Source of the DNA: Glebionis coronaria
Lineage: Eukaryota > Streptophyta > Magnoliopsida > Asterales > Asteraceae
Assembly: GCA_025667525.1 (NCBI GenBank)
Contig: CM046878.1
Location: 509,648,274 to 509,712,273 of the forward strand
Direction of reading: 5' to 3'
Length of the DNA stretch: 64,000 bases
The position numbers and the translations under genes were made by a program. Under the pieces are notes generated by a model. The model had not been told where the DNA came from, did no database searches, and saw only the letters and a list, made by a program, of their open reading frames with translations. The first letter of the stretch is position 1. The number at the start of each line of letters is the position of its first letter. Below are positions 34,331-44,860 of this stretch, one piece after another.

Positions 34331-35039
34331 TAGCTCTTTTCGCACTCCTTCTCGTCTCTATGATGTTACCTAGGAACTTCACACTACCCAGTAGCTTCTA
34401 ACTTCAACTCATATACCACAATATTTCTAAAGGTGCTTCAACCCCTAAATGGTTCACTCTTCCTTACTTGTTGTACTCACCATTAATCAGCCTCCTACCA
34501 ATCATTATTTCACATCCATGTTTTCCTTCACGTGTCTACTACTACCTTGCCTCCATAACTATACTAATTCCCTTTCATGTTATTTTCTTAATCTTTCCAT
34601 TAGTAGAAAATTTCTGCTCTACCCTCACATCCGTTGGTACTTTCATCAATCTCCTAATGGTACTTCAACCAACTTCTCATAGCATGACATCTCGTTCCCA
34701 CGACCAGTCAACTAACTTTACTTACTCCCTTATTCTCGTAACCAATCTAAGTTTCAAAACTCCACAATTCTTAATCATTCCTCTAACACAACCTTTAAAC
34801 CAACATACATATCTCCATTCTAATATCTAACCATAAGTAATACTAGCAAACTCTATCCTCTCATCCTAAAGTTCCCACAACCGCAGTGTTCTATAGCCGG
34901 GGTAACACTGGCATTTGGCAAGGCTTAATTCTTGTTCATCCCTAACGTGGGGATGGCAAGAAGTTTTTTGAAGGTGGAGGTGGAACCCATACACCGTATC
35001 ATGGGTATATTAAAGGCGTACTTCTTATACCACTTATGA
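34331..35039. other. Unassigned sequence between element D and the minisatellite
   Basis: To about 34860 this may be the eroded front of element D pol. From about 34880 the composition changes and degenerate versions of the downstream repeat begin (for example 'ggcgtacttcttat'). No gene was recognised. Confidence 0.4.
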
Positions 35040-36310
35040 TGCAGCATAGTGCGAATATTAGATTCGTCTTAAGGCCAACAAAAGATGTACTTCTGCGGCA
35101 TGTTTTTGCGGATATTACATCCGTCTTATGGCCACGACATTTGATAACGATTTCCAAAATTTGTCATGGTTTTTCCTAGATTAAACGTAGTTGATCAGGC
35201 TCCGTCTAATTAAGTGTAAACGATATAAATTTTGGAAATTCACTCTTAGCCGGGCCAAGTGATTCATCACGGAAGACGTACTTTCGTAACAAATATATGT
35301 ACCAATAGAAGACGTACTTCTGTGGCAGAATGAGCCAGTGGAAGGCGTCCTTCCACAGCAAAAGATAACGATGCGCCTTGGAAGAATACTTCCACGGCGA
35401 AAATAACGATGCGCCGTGGAAGAATACTTCTACGGCGAAAATAATGAGCGCGTGGAAGAGATACTTCCACGACGAAGACAATACGCCGATGCAAGGAGTA
35501 CTTCCACAGCGAAGGATAATGAGCACGTGGCAGAGATACTTCCACGGCGAAGACAATGAGCACGTGGAAGAGATACTTCCACGGCGAAAGAAAATGAGCA
35601 CGTGGAAGAGATACTTCCACGGCGAAGACAATGAGAACGTGGAAGAGATACTTCCACGGAGAAAGACAATGAGCACGTGGAAGAGATACTTCCACGGCGA
35701 AGACAAGACGCCGATGGAAGGAGTACTTCCACGGCGAAGGATAATGAGCACGTGAAAGAGATACTTCCATGGCAAAGACAATGAGCACGTGGAAGAGATA
35801 CTTCCACGGCGAAAGACAATGAGCACGTGGAAGAGATACTTCCACGGCGAAAGATAATGAGCACGTGGAAGAGATACTTCCACGGCAAAGACAAGACGCC
35901 GATGGAAGGAGTACTTCCACGGCGAAGGATAATGAGCACGTGGTAGAGATACTTCCACAGCGAAGACAATGAGCACATGGAAGAGATACTTCCACGGCGA
36001 AAGACAATGAGCACGTGGAAGAGATACTTCCACGGCGAAGACAAGACGCCGATGGAAGGAGTACTTCCACGGCGAAGGATAATGAGCACGTGGAAGAGAT
36101 ACTTCCACAGCGAAGACAATGAGCACGTGGAAGAGATACTTCCACGGCGAAAGACAATGAGCACGTGGAAGAGATACTTCCACGGAGAATGATGATGAGC
36201 ACGTGGAAGGATACTTCCATGGCTCGTGAATAAGACAAAGGAAGAGATACTTCCGTGACAAAGTAATAAACCGACAGAAGGCAGACATCTGCGGCTAAGG
36301 AATATATCCA
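35040..36310. repeat. Minisatellite of ~37/38-bp hairpin units with G-box
   Basis: The core (about 35440-36215, roughly 20 units) alternates 37- and 38-bp units. Each has arms CGTGGAAG and CTTCCACG around AGATA, an 8-bp perfect stem, and most have CACGTG just before the stem (about 14 copies). A variant unit carrying ACGCCGATG occurs near 35483, 35708, 35896 and 36046, spaced by about 6, 5 and 4 units, which is a higher-order pattern. The edges are degenerate. All three minus-strand frames are open for 0.9-1.1 kb only because the unit lacks stops on that strand and its length is not a multiple of three. I do not consider them genes. Confidence 0.92.
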
Positions 36311-37217
36311 ACGACATTTGTGCGGAATGCGCAAAAGTAGTGGTATTAGCATACCCTAGTAGCCCCCTAAGTTTAATGTTACTCTACTTGACTAGTAGCA
36401 TTAAACTTGATTTGTAGTGTTAACCTTGAATGGTCACATAATGTAACACGTATCTTAACTAATGAGATTAGCTACGTCATTACGCGCGGCGTACCGTTAC
36501 TATCATAAAGATAGGGAGGACGTGAAGAACTTCCTCCCCCTATGTAGGGTTGTATTTTTTGTAAATGCTTGAGACATTTAGCTTTTTGTAATTCTAGTAC
36601 TTATCCGTGGGTTACCACGGTGATTTTGTAGTACTTGAATCATGAATGAATGAATGAATGTTGGTCGTAGCATTTACGTTATGATTTGAAACTTGCATTA
36701 ATTCGTAGATAAGGGAATATCTGTTTGCATAACTTACGGAAGTTGAATTAATTACAAAATCTATAATTCACTAGACGTGCACAGTGTGTCTTTTACCAAA
36801 TCCGGCATAGGAGGCACGGTATGTCATAAAACTTACTACAACGTCTTGTAAGTAAGGAGTCTAGCAAAGGATACGTGATCCGTGGCCACTGGGGTTGCAT
36901 CCCGCTAACGTGCCAAGCTTAATTGGAGGGTACTCTCAATCCTCTTGCTCCGATATGGAACGTAATAGTACATGTACGGACAGATGAATGCATATGAGTG
37001 ATGAACTAATACTTATGTATGCATCAGATAAGAAAAAATAAAGATGAAAAGGTTTTTTTCGAACAAAGACGAGCCGTGGAGCTAGCTAGGCACCACGGTG
37101 TTTTATTACACAACAAGAAGGTGAGGTGAACTTAATCCTCGTATTCTCCATGGGAACATGGGAACGATGTGTACATGTACGCCCGCAGGCCGAAGATATC
37201 CGAGTGTACGGACTAGC
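36311..37217. other. Unassigned sequence with an imperfect hairpin
   Basis: No coding sequence seen. An inverted repeat lies at 36369-36383 and 36394-36408 (arms AAGTTTAATGTTACT and AGTAGCATTAAACTT, one mismatch, 10-base loop). A short GAAT run lies near 36643. This could be LTR-derived or a small transposon end, but I see no target duplication. Confidence 0.4.

Positions 37218-37302
<85 letters not shown>
37218..37302. repeat. (TA)n microsatellite, about 85 bp
   Basis: A TA tract with one TTTA interruption near 37237. Confidence 0.9.
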
Positions 37303-37305
<3 letters not shown>

Positions 37306-38760
37306 AGTAATCACTTAATACTAGACATGAAAATATCTATCTAGATATGTATTGAAAGATGCGAACATATATCGTAATAAAAGGAAATTGCACAAAGCTA
37401 AAGGATATATATAATATCTACTTGCCAATTTTAAAAGATATGTTATATCTTGTACTGATATACAAAAAATATTGATAGTATATTTTTTCGAAATATACCT
37501 TTCTAACCAATTTAGAAGATAACAAATATCTTTTATTAATATGAAAAATATCAATAAGATTTTTTGAATATAAAATATATAGGTAATATCTTTTATTAGA
37601 TTGAAATGATAGGTAATATCTTACTACCTATTAAAAAATATGGATAAAAGTATAAGAATATCCTTTTACCAAATCTAAAAGACAATATCTTTTATTAATA
37701 TAAAAAATATTGATAATATATCTTTCCCCAAAAGATATGGGTAATATCTTAACCTCAAAAAATATAGATAATATCTTGTTATCTAAAAAGATATGGATAA
37801 TATTTTTCATAAATTTGAAAACATTAGAATATACACTTACCAAATTTAAAAGATAATATTTTTTGCAGTAATTCAAATATAGCTTAATATCTTCTAAGCA
37901 TATAAACAATATACTTGAAGATGCAGAACAATCGCGAAAAGACTCGGCTTTAAAAAATAATATATGTATAAACGTGCGGGTAAGCGCGGCTGGATGATGC
38001 CTACGACCGCAAGTATCAAAAAAGAAAATAACGAATACTTTTAAGACGCGACAATATACCAATTCCAGTTTGATTTCTGAGGTGTCCCATCATACCATAT
38101 GTGTACATAAGTACTTATAATTTTGATACCATATTACCTTATAATCCCATGTCTAAATTAAAAGATATTAAGGTGGAAGGAATCACAACAATATCACATG
38201 ATATCAAAAAATTGAATCTTTTAAACAGATAATATACATATATTTTTTTAAGAAAAACAGAGAATAATCGCGATATTATATCCCTGACCATATATGTGTG
38301 CGAAAACAGAGGCATGCATAATATAGCGATCGAAAAAAACAAGATTTACAAAGTGTTTGAAAATTTTCAACTTTTTCGCTTTTCGAAATCTTTTCTATGC
38401 GACAATCTATGTTCATGCGCATACATCAGCTATGTGACAAAAGAAATTTCGACGTATACAGATATGATGAAACCGACCATAACAAATCTTGTTATTAGCA
38501 TGAACAATGCTATGTATTGGAAGATATGAACAAATTTAGTACATCGTTTAAGATAATCTTTTTTTTTATCATACCTTTTTAAATTTTTGCTACCCAAGCT
38601 ATACAAACGTCTTGTGTATTTGATCCCCTTTTGTTTTTTGAAAAGTCTTGTGTATTTAATCAATACATAGTTTCATACATAGCAGAATGCATGTCATCAT
38701 TGAAAACTTTAAATAACAACTAGCATTACGCATGTCATAGAAAAAAAACAGGGTTTAAAT
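37303..38760. other. AT-rich stretch with recurring ATATCTT motif
   Basis: Very AT-rich. Between about 37360 and 37920 the motifs aaaagatat, gataatatctt and their complements recur many times at irregular spacing. This suggests an old, scrambled simple repeat. From 38060 to 38760 nothing is recognisable. Short frames here (for example minus 37631-38062) lack family resemblance. Confidence 0.5.
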
Positions 38761-39165
38761 AGTTACCGATATTCGGAACTATTTTTTGCTTTTTGGTACT
38801 GTGAGACCACGGAGATAGTTTCTGTCAGGGTCCCACGGATGGCGCCAACTTGTTGGAGCATAGTTTGGCTGGGCCGGTTCGACGAGACTCCTGGGCCGTT
38901 TATCGTCTGCCTGAATCCTGAGTAATGCTGCAAACAAAGGTAAACCGGTTAGACGTGGACCCGAGGCCAGAGCCCTGGGGTCTACCTCCGACGGTCAAGT
39001 TAGTATTCGGTCGATATAATGTATAAGAGGTGTGGTTGAGAGAGAGAACTTGTCGTAGAATGAGACCCCTAGCCTTGTTTATATAGTGCTAGGGTTTCTT
39101 GAAGGATAAGTTAGGTTTGTGTGGGCCGTGGGCCTGTTGGGCCGGGCCGAATACCGACTGTACGT
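38761..39165. other. Unassigned GC-richer segment abutting truncated element E
   Basis: It contains 'tcccacggatggcgccaac' followed by 'ttgttggagc', and a 'tttatatagtgctaggg' TATA-like sequence near 39078-39094. Copia integrase homology of element E stops near 39165, where this sequence takes over, so it marks the edge of a deletion or another insertion. From memory, similar 'ggcgccaa…tgttggagc' sequences are common in plant repeats, but I cannot name the family. Confidence 0.4.
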
Positions 39166-39939
39166 CGACATCAAAGAACCAAGAAGCACCTGTTTGTACA
39201 TCATCGGGCTTGTCTTCAAGAAATACTATATGTAGATTTTCTGTTACTTTGCTTGTCTTCTTGCTGAAGACCCTATATCCCTTGCTGTTCAATGAGTAGC
39301 CAACAAAGTACCCATCATCCCCTTTTTCATTGAATTTACCTAAATTTTCAATTATATTCAAAATGATTACATGACATCCAAATGGCCTAAAAAAGTCAAT
39401 CAAAGGGGGTCTTCCATTGAACAACTGATAAGGGGTCTTATTGTGTGCCTTAACCACAAAGGCCCTGTTTTGAACATAGCAAGCAGTGCTAACAGCTTCA
39501 GCCCAAAAGATCACTGGAAGCATAGAATCAGACAGCATAGTTCTTGCAGCTTCAATTAATGTTCTGTTTCTTCTTTCTACAACACCATTTTGTTGTGGTG
39601 TCCTGGCTATGTTGTACTCCCTTCTTATCCCTTTGCTGGTGCAAAAAGTGTCCAACTTCTGGTTTTTGAATTCACCACCATTGTCAGATCTGATGGTTAC
39701 TACCTTCATACTTTTGGAAAGCTCAATTTGAGTGATAAAGTTTTTGAGCACTTCTGCTGTATCACTCTTCTCAAATAGAAAGAAAGTCCAAGTGAACCTT
39801 GAGAAGTCATCAGTGATCAGTAGGCAGTACCATATCTTCATAATACTTGCTACAGAGGTGGACCAAATAAATCCATGTGTAGCAATTCCAATGGTTTGGT
39901 GGTGGATTGAACTGTTTTGGACTTGCAAGAGGCTCTATG
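39166..39939 (-). pseudogene. Copia integrase core of element E
   Basis: The minus-strand frame contains TDDFSRFTWTFF, RSDNGGEF (catalytic Asp) and GVVERRN (catalytic Glu, 35 residues after the Asp). The downstream blocks FWAEAV, NRAFV, ELFNGR-like and RPFGCHV are typical of copia integrase. The first catalytic Asp (HMDLFGP, about 39866-39886) is in another frame. A one-base indel near 39860 separates it from the rest. Homology ends near 39165. The last ~25 codons of the open frame (to TAG at 39089) are foreign sequence. Confidence 0.88.
39935..39939. repeat. Target site duplication, left of element F
   Basis: CTATG. The right copy at 50537-50541 is CAATG, with one substitution. Both lie within integrase coding of element E. 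Confidence 0.75.
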
Positions 39940-42900
39940 TGTAACACCCTATTTTGATAAATGGAATGTCGCGCGTAATTATGGCGTGTCATCAAAGCAT
40001 GAAAGGTAATATGTAGTAAAACATACATGACCATAGGGTAAACCGGAATCAAACATCGGTTCCCAAACATAAGCCCAAAACATAATAAAGCAAAAGAAAT
40101 GAATGAAAGACTAAACAAGGATAAGTATATGAAGGCAAAAAGGAAAAGAAGTCTCTGGCAGCTTCCATCCTATGCACGTCCTCCAAACGCTCGAGTCTTT
40201 CCTAGGGTACCTGCCGTTTTGGGACATGGAAAGGAAAGTAATGGCTGAGCAAAACGCTCAGTGCACGGATATAGACAAAGTATGAATGACTAAATATGAT
40301 AAAGACTTAATAGCAGCGGAAATGTATAAGTCCTGGAAAACCTGGTATAGCTGAGTAAAACTGGTTTTATAGTTTGAAAAGCCTTATGTTTATCTTGTAA
40401 AAATTGTTTGACATATTTTACCATTAGCCTATATAGGTCATGAAAAGGTCACGTGCATGAATACTTAGAGGGGTGACCTCGTCATGCAAATTAGAGGGGA
40501 TGCCTCTAATTTAATATACTAGTTTGGGTAGGAGGGATCAACTCCTTGTGAAGGATGCAAGGCACACATCACTTTCACCCTGTGTAATCTGCTGAAAACA
40601 TGTAACTAGGATGCACCCATACGCCCCACATGATAAATAATAATATCGCTAAAACTTGAAAAGGACGCCACGAGCAATCACTCCGCCGTGGGGAAGTCAT
40701 AACATTGGTGCTTCCAATGTTATGGTTATGGTACCTCCATAACTAGGTGAAACTGGTCATGCTTGTATATGGCTATAAGTATGCTAATTAAACATATGCA
40801 ATTCAAAAACATATAAAACAAATACTGGGAAAACAGTTGGCTGCATACGGGGAATCCTAATAGGGAAAGAATGTCCATACTGAAAGGACGGGAATCCGTA
40901 CCTTATGTCTAGTGAACGAAGAAGACGAACGGAAGAGAGTCCTACTTCGGTATCACTAATGCTACATAAATACATGCATGTACAAGTATTTGATCACTGA
41001 GTACGCAACTGGTTATAAATGTTATGTCTTAGCTTATTTTATACGTTGAAGTCATGTTCTACTGTTTTAAGTTTTAATCTGTGATTATCTCATATTCTGT
41101 CTATTCTGATTAAGTATTACTTGTATTTCATGTATTATTATACTTATTGTGTAATAATAAGTAACTTTCCAAAAATAGCAGGTTTCCTAAAATAGAAAGT
41201 TTCCAAAAATAGAAAGTTACCAAAAATAGAAAGTTTCCAAAAGATAAAATTACTGCTTAAATTAGACAATTTTCTAAAAATAGGAAGTTTCCATAAATAG
41301 ATTAGCTGCCTTAATTAAATAAGTTTTCTAAAAATAGAAAGTTTCCATAAATAGACATAAGCTGTTTAAATAAGCTAATCTTATAAGCTTAAGTGTTTTC
41401 TGATTATTTTCTAAGTCATAATGATATAAGGTATAGTTTATTAATTATTACATGTAATTTAAATAAACCATAGGTTAAAAGTATTTAATTAAATGTATCA
41501 TGATTTTAATTAAATAAAGGTATAAATACTTAGGTTAAACATGTATTAATATATAATATTAATATAACCTAAGTCATGTAAATTAATTAATTATAAGTCA
41601 TGTTTAATAATTAATTATCTAATTAATTACTATAGTATAAATTAAATAATAATAATACTTAGGTTAAAATCATGTATTATTAATTAACAATAATAAACCT
41701 AATTCCATGATGTAATTAAATTAATTATCTAGCATGTTAAATTAATTTAGTTAATCTTGTAATAAAATAATCTTGTAATTATAAGTCGTGTTTTATTAGT
41801 CTAATTGTCTCGTAATTAATATACATGTTAAGCTAAATAAACTCGTAAAATAATACCCCGAACCCGTGTATTATTTATTAACATGTTTCGTAAAACGAAC
41901 CCGTGAAAACCCATGTAAAACGTGTTTCTTTTACATATAAACCGAACCAAACAGCTCTTTAAAATGTTCTTAAACCCGTTGCCAAACAGCCCTTAACTTG
42001 TTTTAAAACCAAAAACCAAACACCCCCTAAACTGCCCTTTACCCCTGGCAGTTAGGTATTCCCCCTGCTTGTTATAAGTTTCCACCGAGACCTGGTGGTC
42101 TCGGTTCCCACTGGCAGACCAATAATACTACTGGCCGTAGCCAGTGGTTTCCCCCCTGCCTGGCCACTGTTTCCACCATCAATACAAACCAAGCCAGCAC
42201 CCAATAGGGTTGTGGCTGGTGGGGAAAATACCACCGAGACTCATTCGAGTCTCGGTTTGTGTGCTTTTCGAACCCAGCAACAAAAAAAACGAAACCCCTC
42301 CCCTTAATTCTTTGTTTGGTCATGTTTTATATACCCCAAAAGTCGGATTCAAGTTCAATTAAAAGAAAGAAAATAGTAACGAATTATTGGTGTTGGTCGC
42401 GGCAGAGGAGAGAAAAGAAGAACAAAGTGACGGCTGTTATTGATTTTAGGGTTTTGGACATGTTTAAGTGTTAACTAAAATAAAACATATACTCCCTCCC
42501 CGTCTTTTTCTTTACAAGGCCAAACATACCCACTTGGGTCTTGAGCCCAAGTCCTTCCTTCTTTTATTCTTGTCTAAAACAGCCCGAAAACATTACACTT
42601 TAATTAATTCGCATCTTGTTAAAATGGTACGCGTAAACGAGTATTAAATGTCGTGAATTATCGTAGTTATTATTATACGTTTTAAAAGTGAACATTACGT
42701 ACGTAATTACTTATTGTGTAATTTAATATATGTAGTAATAATAATAATCGTTTAAATGTTCGTGATTACGTGTTACGTAGTTTACAATTTAATTAGTTTT
42801 CGATCATGACTCAATATATTTATTTGTGTTCGTAATAAATATATAAATACGTAATTAATATTAGCTCGTGATTAAATTAAGTTCATGATTTCATGATCGC

Positions 42901-43094
42901 ATGTTCGTAATTAAAATTATCATTTGAATAATTATTGTGTGTTCATACGTAATAAGTACTTATCGTGTTATAACACGTACGTAATTCTTGAAATTAATAT
43001 TTGTGATACGTGTTTATGTTAATTAAGGAAAGTTTTAATCTTGTACGTACAATTATAAGTATACTGTTCATGGTAAAAGCATGCGGGTTTTACA
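39940..43094 (-). repeat. 3' LTR of element F
   Basis: Homologous along its length to 47302-50536. It lacks about 90 bases present near 49738-49828 of the other LTR, at a junction near 42380 with TTA microhomology. Contains repeated 'aaaaatagaaagtttcca' variants (about 41170-41350) and a very AT-rich middle. No genes are present. Confidence 0.95.
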
Positions 43095-43110
43095 ACTCTT
43101 CCCCCTTAAA
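43095..43110 (-). promoter_or_regulatory. Polypurine tract of element F
   Basis: Minus-strand TTTAAGGGGGAAGAGT lies directly before LTR start TGTAAAACCC, with a 'tttgggggcgaatt' block upstream as in other Tekay-like elements. Confidence 0.8.
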
Positions 43111-44399
43111 AAGAATAATTCGCCCCCAAATTATAGATGTCGTAACTGGAAGCGGAACACACCGGAATTAAACTCGAAGGGTATGTAAAATAACTGAAAT
43201 GAAGGTGACGTGGAACGTGACATGTCTTGAAAGGACATGGAACGTGACGTCACCTAAAGAATATATCTAATCGATAAGAGAAAACGGATAAGAAGCTCGG
43301 ATGAACTTGTCCGTTTCCAAGTGGCTTTTCTGTTGGAACGATTCCTCCACCAGATTTTGACACGAATAATAAATCTTGGTCCTCCTGACCTTGACTTGAA
43401 AATCCGAAACAAATTGTTGGTTATCAACATAGGGTAGATCCCCTAAATTTGATCGAGGAATTTACGTGTAAGGGCAACTGAAACGTTATCATGCAAAAAT
43501 ACTCTAATCCTAACTGATAATTTGCAACGATGTGCGAGACATAAAGAAACGTAGTACTTGAAAAATTTTGAACGTGACACGTGAAAAATTTTGAACGTAA
43601 TACGTGGAGATATGGTGAGTGTAGTATGAGTAAACATATCGCGATCCATGATATGGGAACATATCGTGAACGTAGAATAACTTAGATGATAATGCTAAAC
43701 GGTATGGGTAAGACGCGAAGTGTGACGTGAAATGTCTGTCTGAGGTTGGAAAATTATTGAACTTATGTCTGGTCTCCCAAGTTCCTATAACTTCCCGGAA
43801 TGAAATTAGGAGTTACATCGTAGGCTAGAATACAATCATGAACATGACTAGTTCATGAACGTGAATGCTGAAGCAAATCATGAAATTGGCTAAAGGCATG
43901 ATCGTAAGAAAATGAATTCGAATATGAGTCTAAATCTAATCTGATATCCGAAAGAGACCAGGTGATCGTACGATCTTTGGCTGAAATATCTGAGAGTTTA
44001 CTACTGTGAATCTTCACGGATGTAAGGATTTGGCAGACTTGATCAACAATTGATAATTCCATGGAGTTACTGTACCATTTCCACTCGGAAAGTGTTCCCG
44101 GTGGAGATAGCTACTAATATGCAGGTGTTCTATCTTAACCTGCTGGTGTGACACGTATTTAGATATGAACCTATCTGGATCTTGTCTCGTAGAAACATAT
44201 ACCTAGGAGTTTGTGAAACTATAAGTCTCAGAATTTAGACTTCTCTTAGCGTAAGATTTTCTTGGAACACCTAACGTAATGTAGGGTTCTCACCTTTACG
44301 CATAAGCCGAGTCATGGTAAGATTAACCGTGGGAATCCATATGATTCAGCATGTCGCTGTAATTAACCAAAAGTTAGATTGGAAAAATTTCGGGGTGAA
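43111..44399 (-). other. Decayed 3' interior of element F
   Basis: The expected location of RNase H and integrase. Only scattered short frames remain (for example minus 43853-44062), with no motif I can assign. Confidence 0.45.
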
Positions 44400-44860
44400 A
44401 TTTCTCTTGTCATAGAATTTGCAACATATTGCAAATATGGTCTTACTGTTCTTCCCGAGACTTAGAGGAAATCAGGTTGTTCTTGATGAAGACGCTGATA
44501 AATTTGTTTATGAGTACATGGAAACTCAATTTATTAAGTCCATAATGTTGTTGGAGCATTTATGAGGTTAATACTGAATCATGAATTTTAGCATGACCAA
44601 GTCGTGTACGAATAGCAGTCATGGACATGTCCTGCTCTTTCACTCTTCACTGTTGGCAGCATGATCATGAGTTCAATCTTGGAAAAGTGATTAACACTAT
44701 GAGGTCGATTGGACATGTTGTCAATACGTGGAGGAGAATAACGGTCATGAATGGTGATTTGTTTAAATCGACGGTAGTCGACACATAATCTCATGGTACC
44801 GTCCTTCTCCTTGTAGGTTCTTCTGGAATTTATGGGAAGATCTTGGAATAATCAACTGAC
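44400..44860 (-). pseudogene. Reverse transcriptase remnant of element F
   Basis: The minus-strand frame 44588-44794 reads MRLCVDYRR, then ITIHDRY-PPRIDNM, then HFSKIEL, the order of RT motifs upstream of the catalytic loop. It is preceded in another register by EKDGT and followed after a shift by GLINAPTTL (near 44545). The catalytic YVDD/FIDD motif is not found. It matches Ty3/gypsy chromovirus RT and is clearly non-functional. Confidence 0.75.

Larger units (their letters stand above)
18634..34870 (-). mobile_element. Element D: degenerate Tekay-like chromovirus, split by element H
   Basis: Minus orientation. Its 3' LTR (18634-20598 plus 31476-32110, about 2.6 kb without H) begins TGTGACA and ends GTGTGGCA. 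The polypurine tract lies to its right. Internal sequence retains integrase motifs (32470-33125) and RT motifs (34140-34330) with many stops. No 5' LTR or primer site was found, and from about 34870 the sequence changes to the minisatellite region, so the upstream part is lost. D sits in the protease of element C. Confidence 0.7.

Noticed and set aside
35206..36352. Three overlapping 295-361-codon frames on the minus strand
   Set aside because: They arise because the minisatellite unit has no stop on that strand. All three frames read the same phrases in turn, and there is no ATG context or family match.
40784..40975. 63-codon frame repeated at 48146-48337
   Set aside because: Both are the same position in the two LTRs of element F, not genes.
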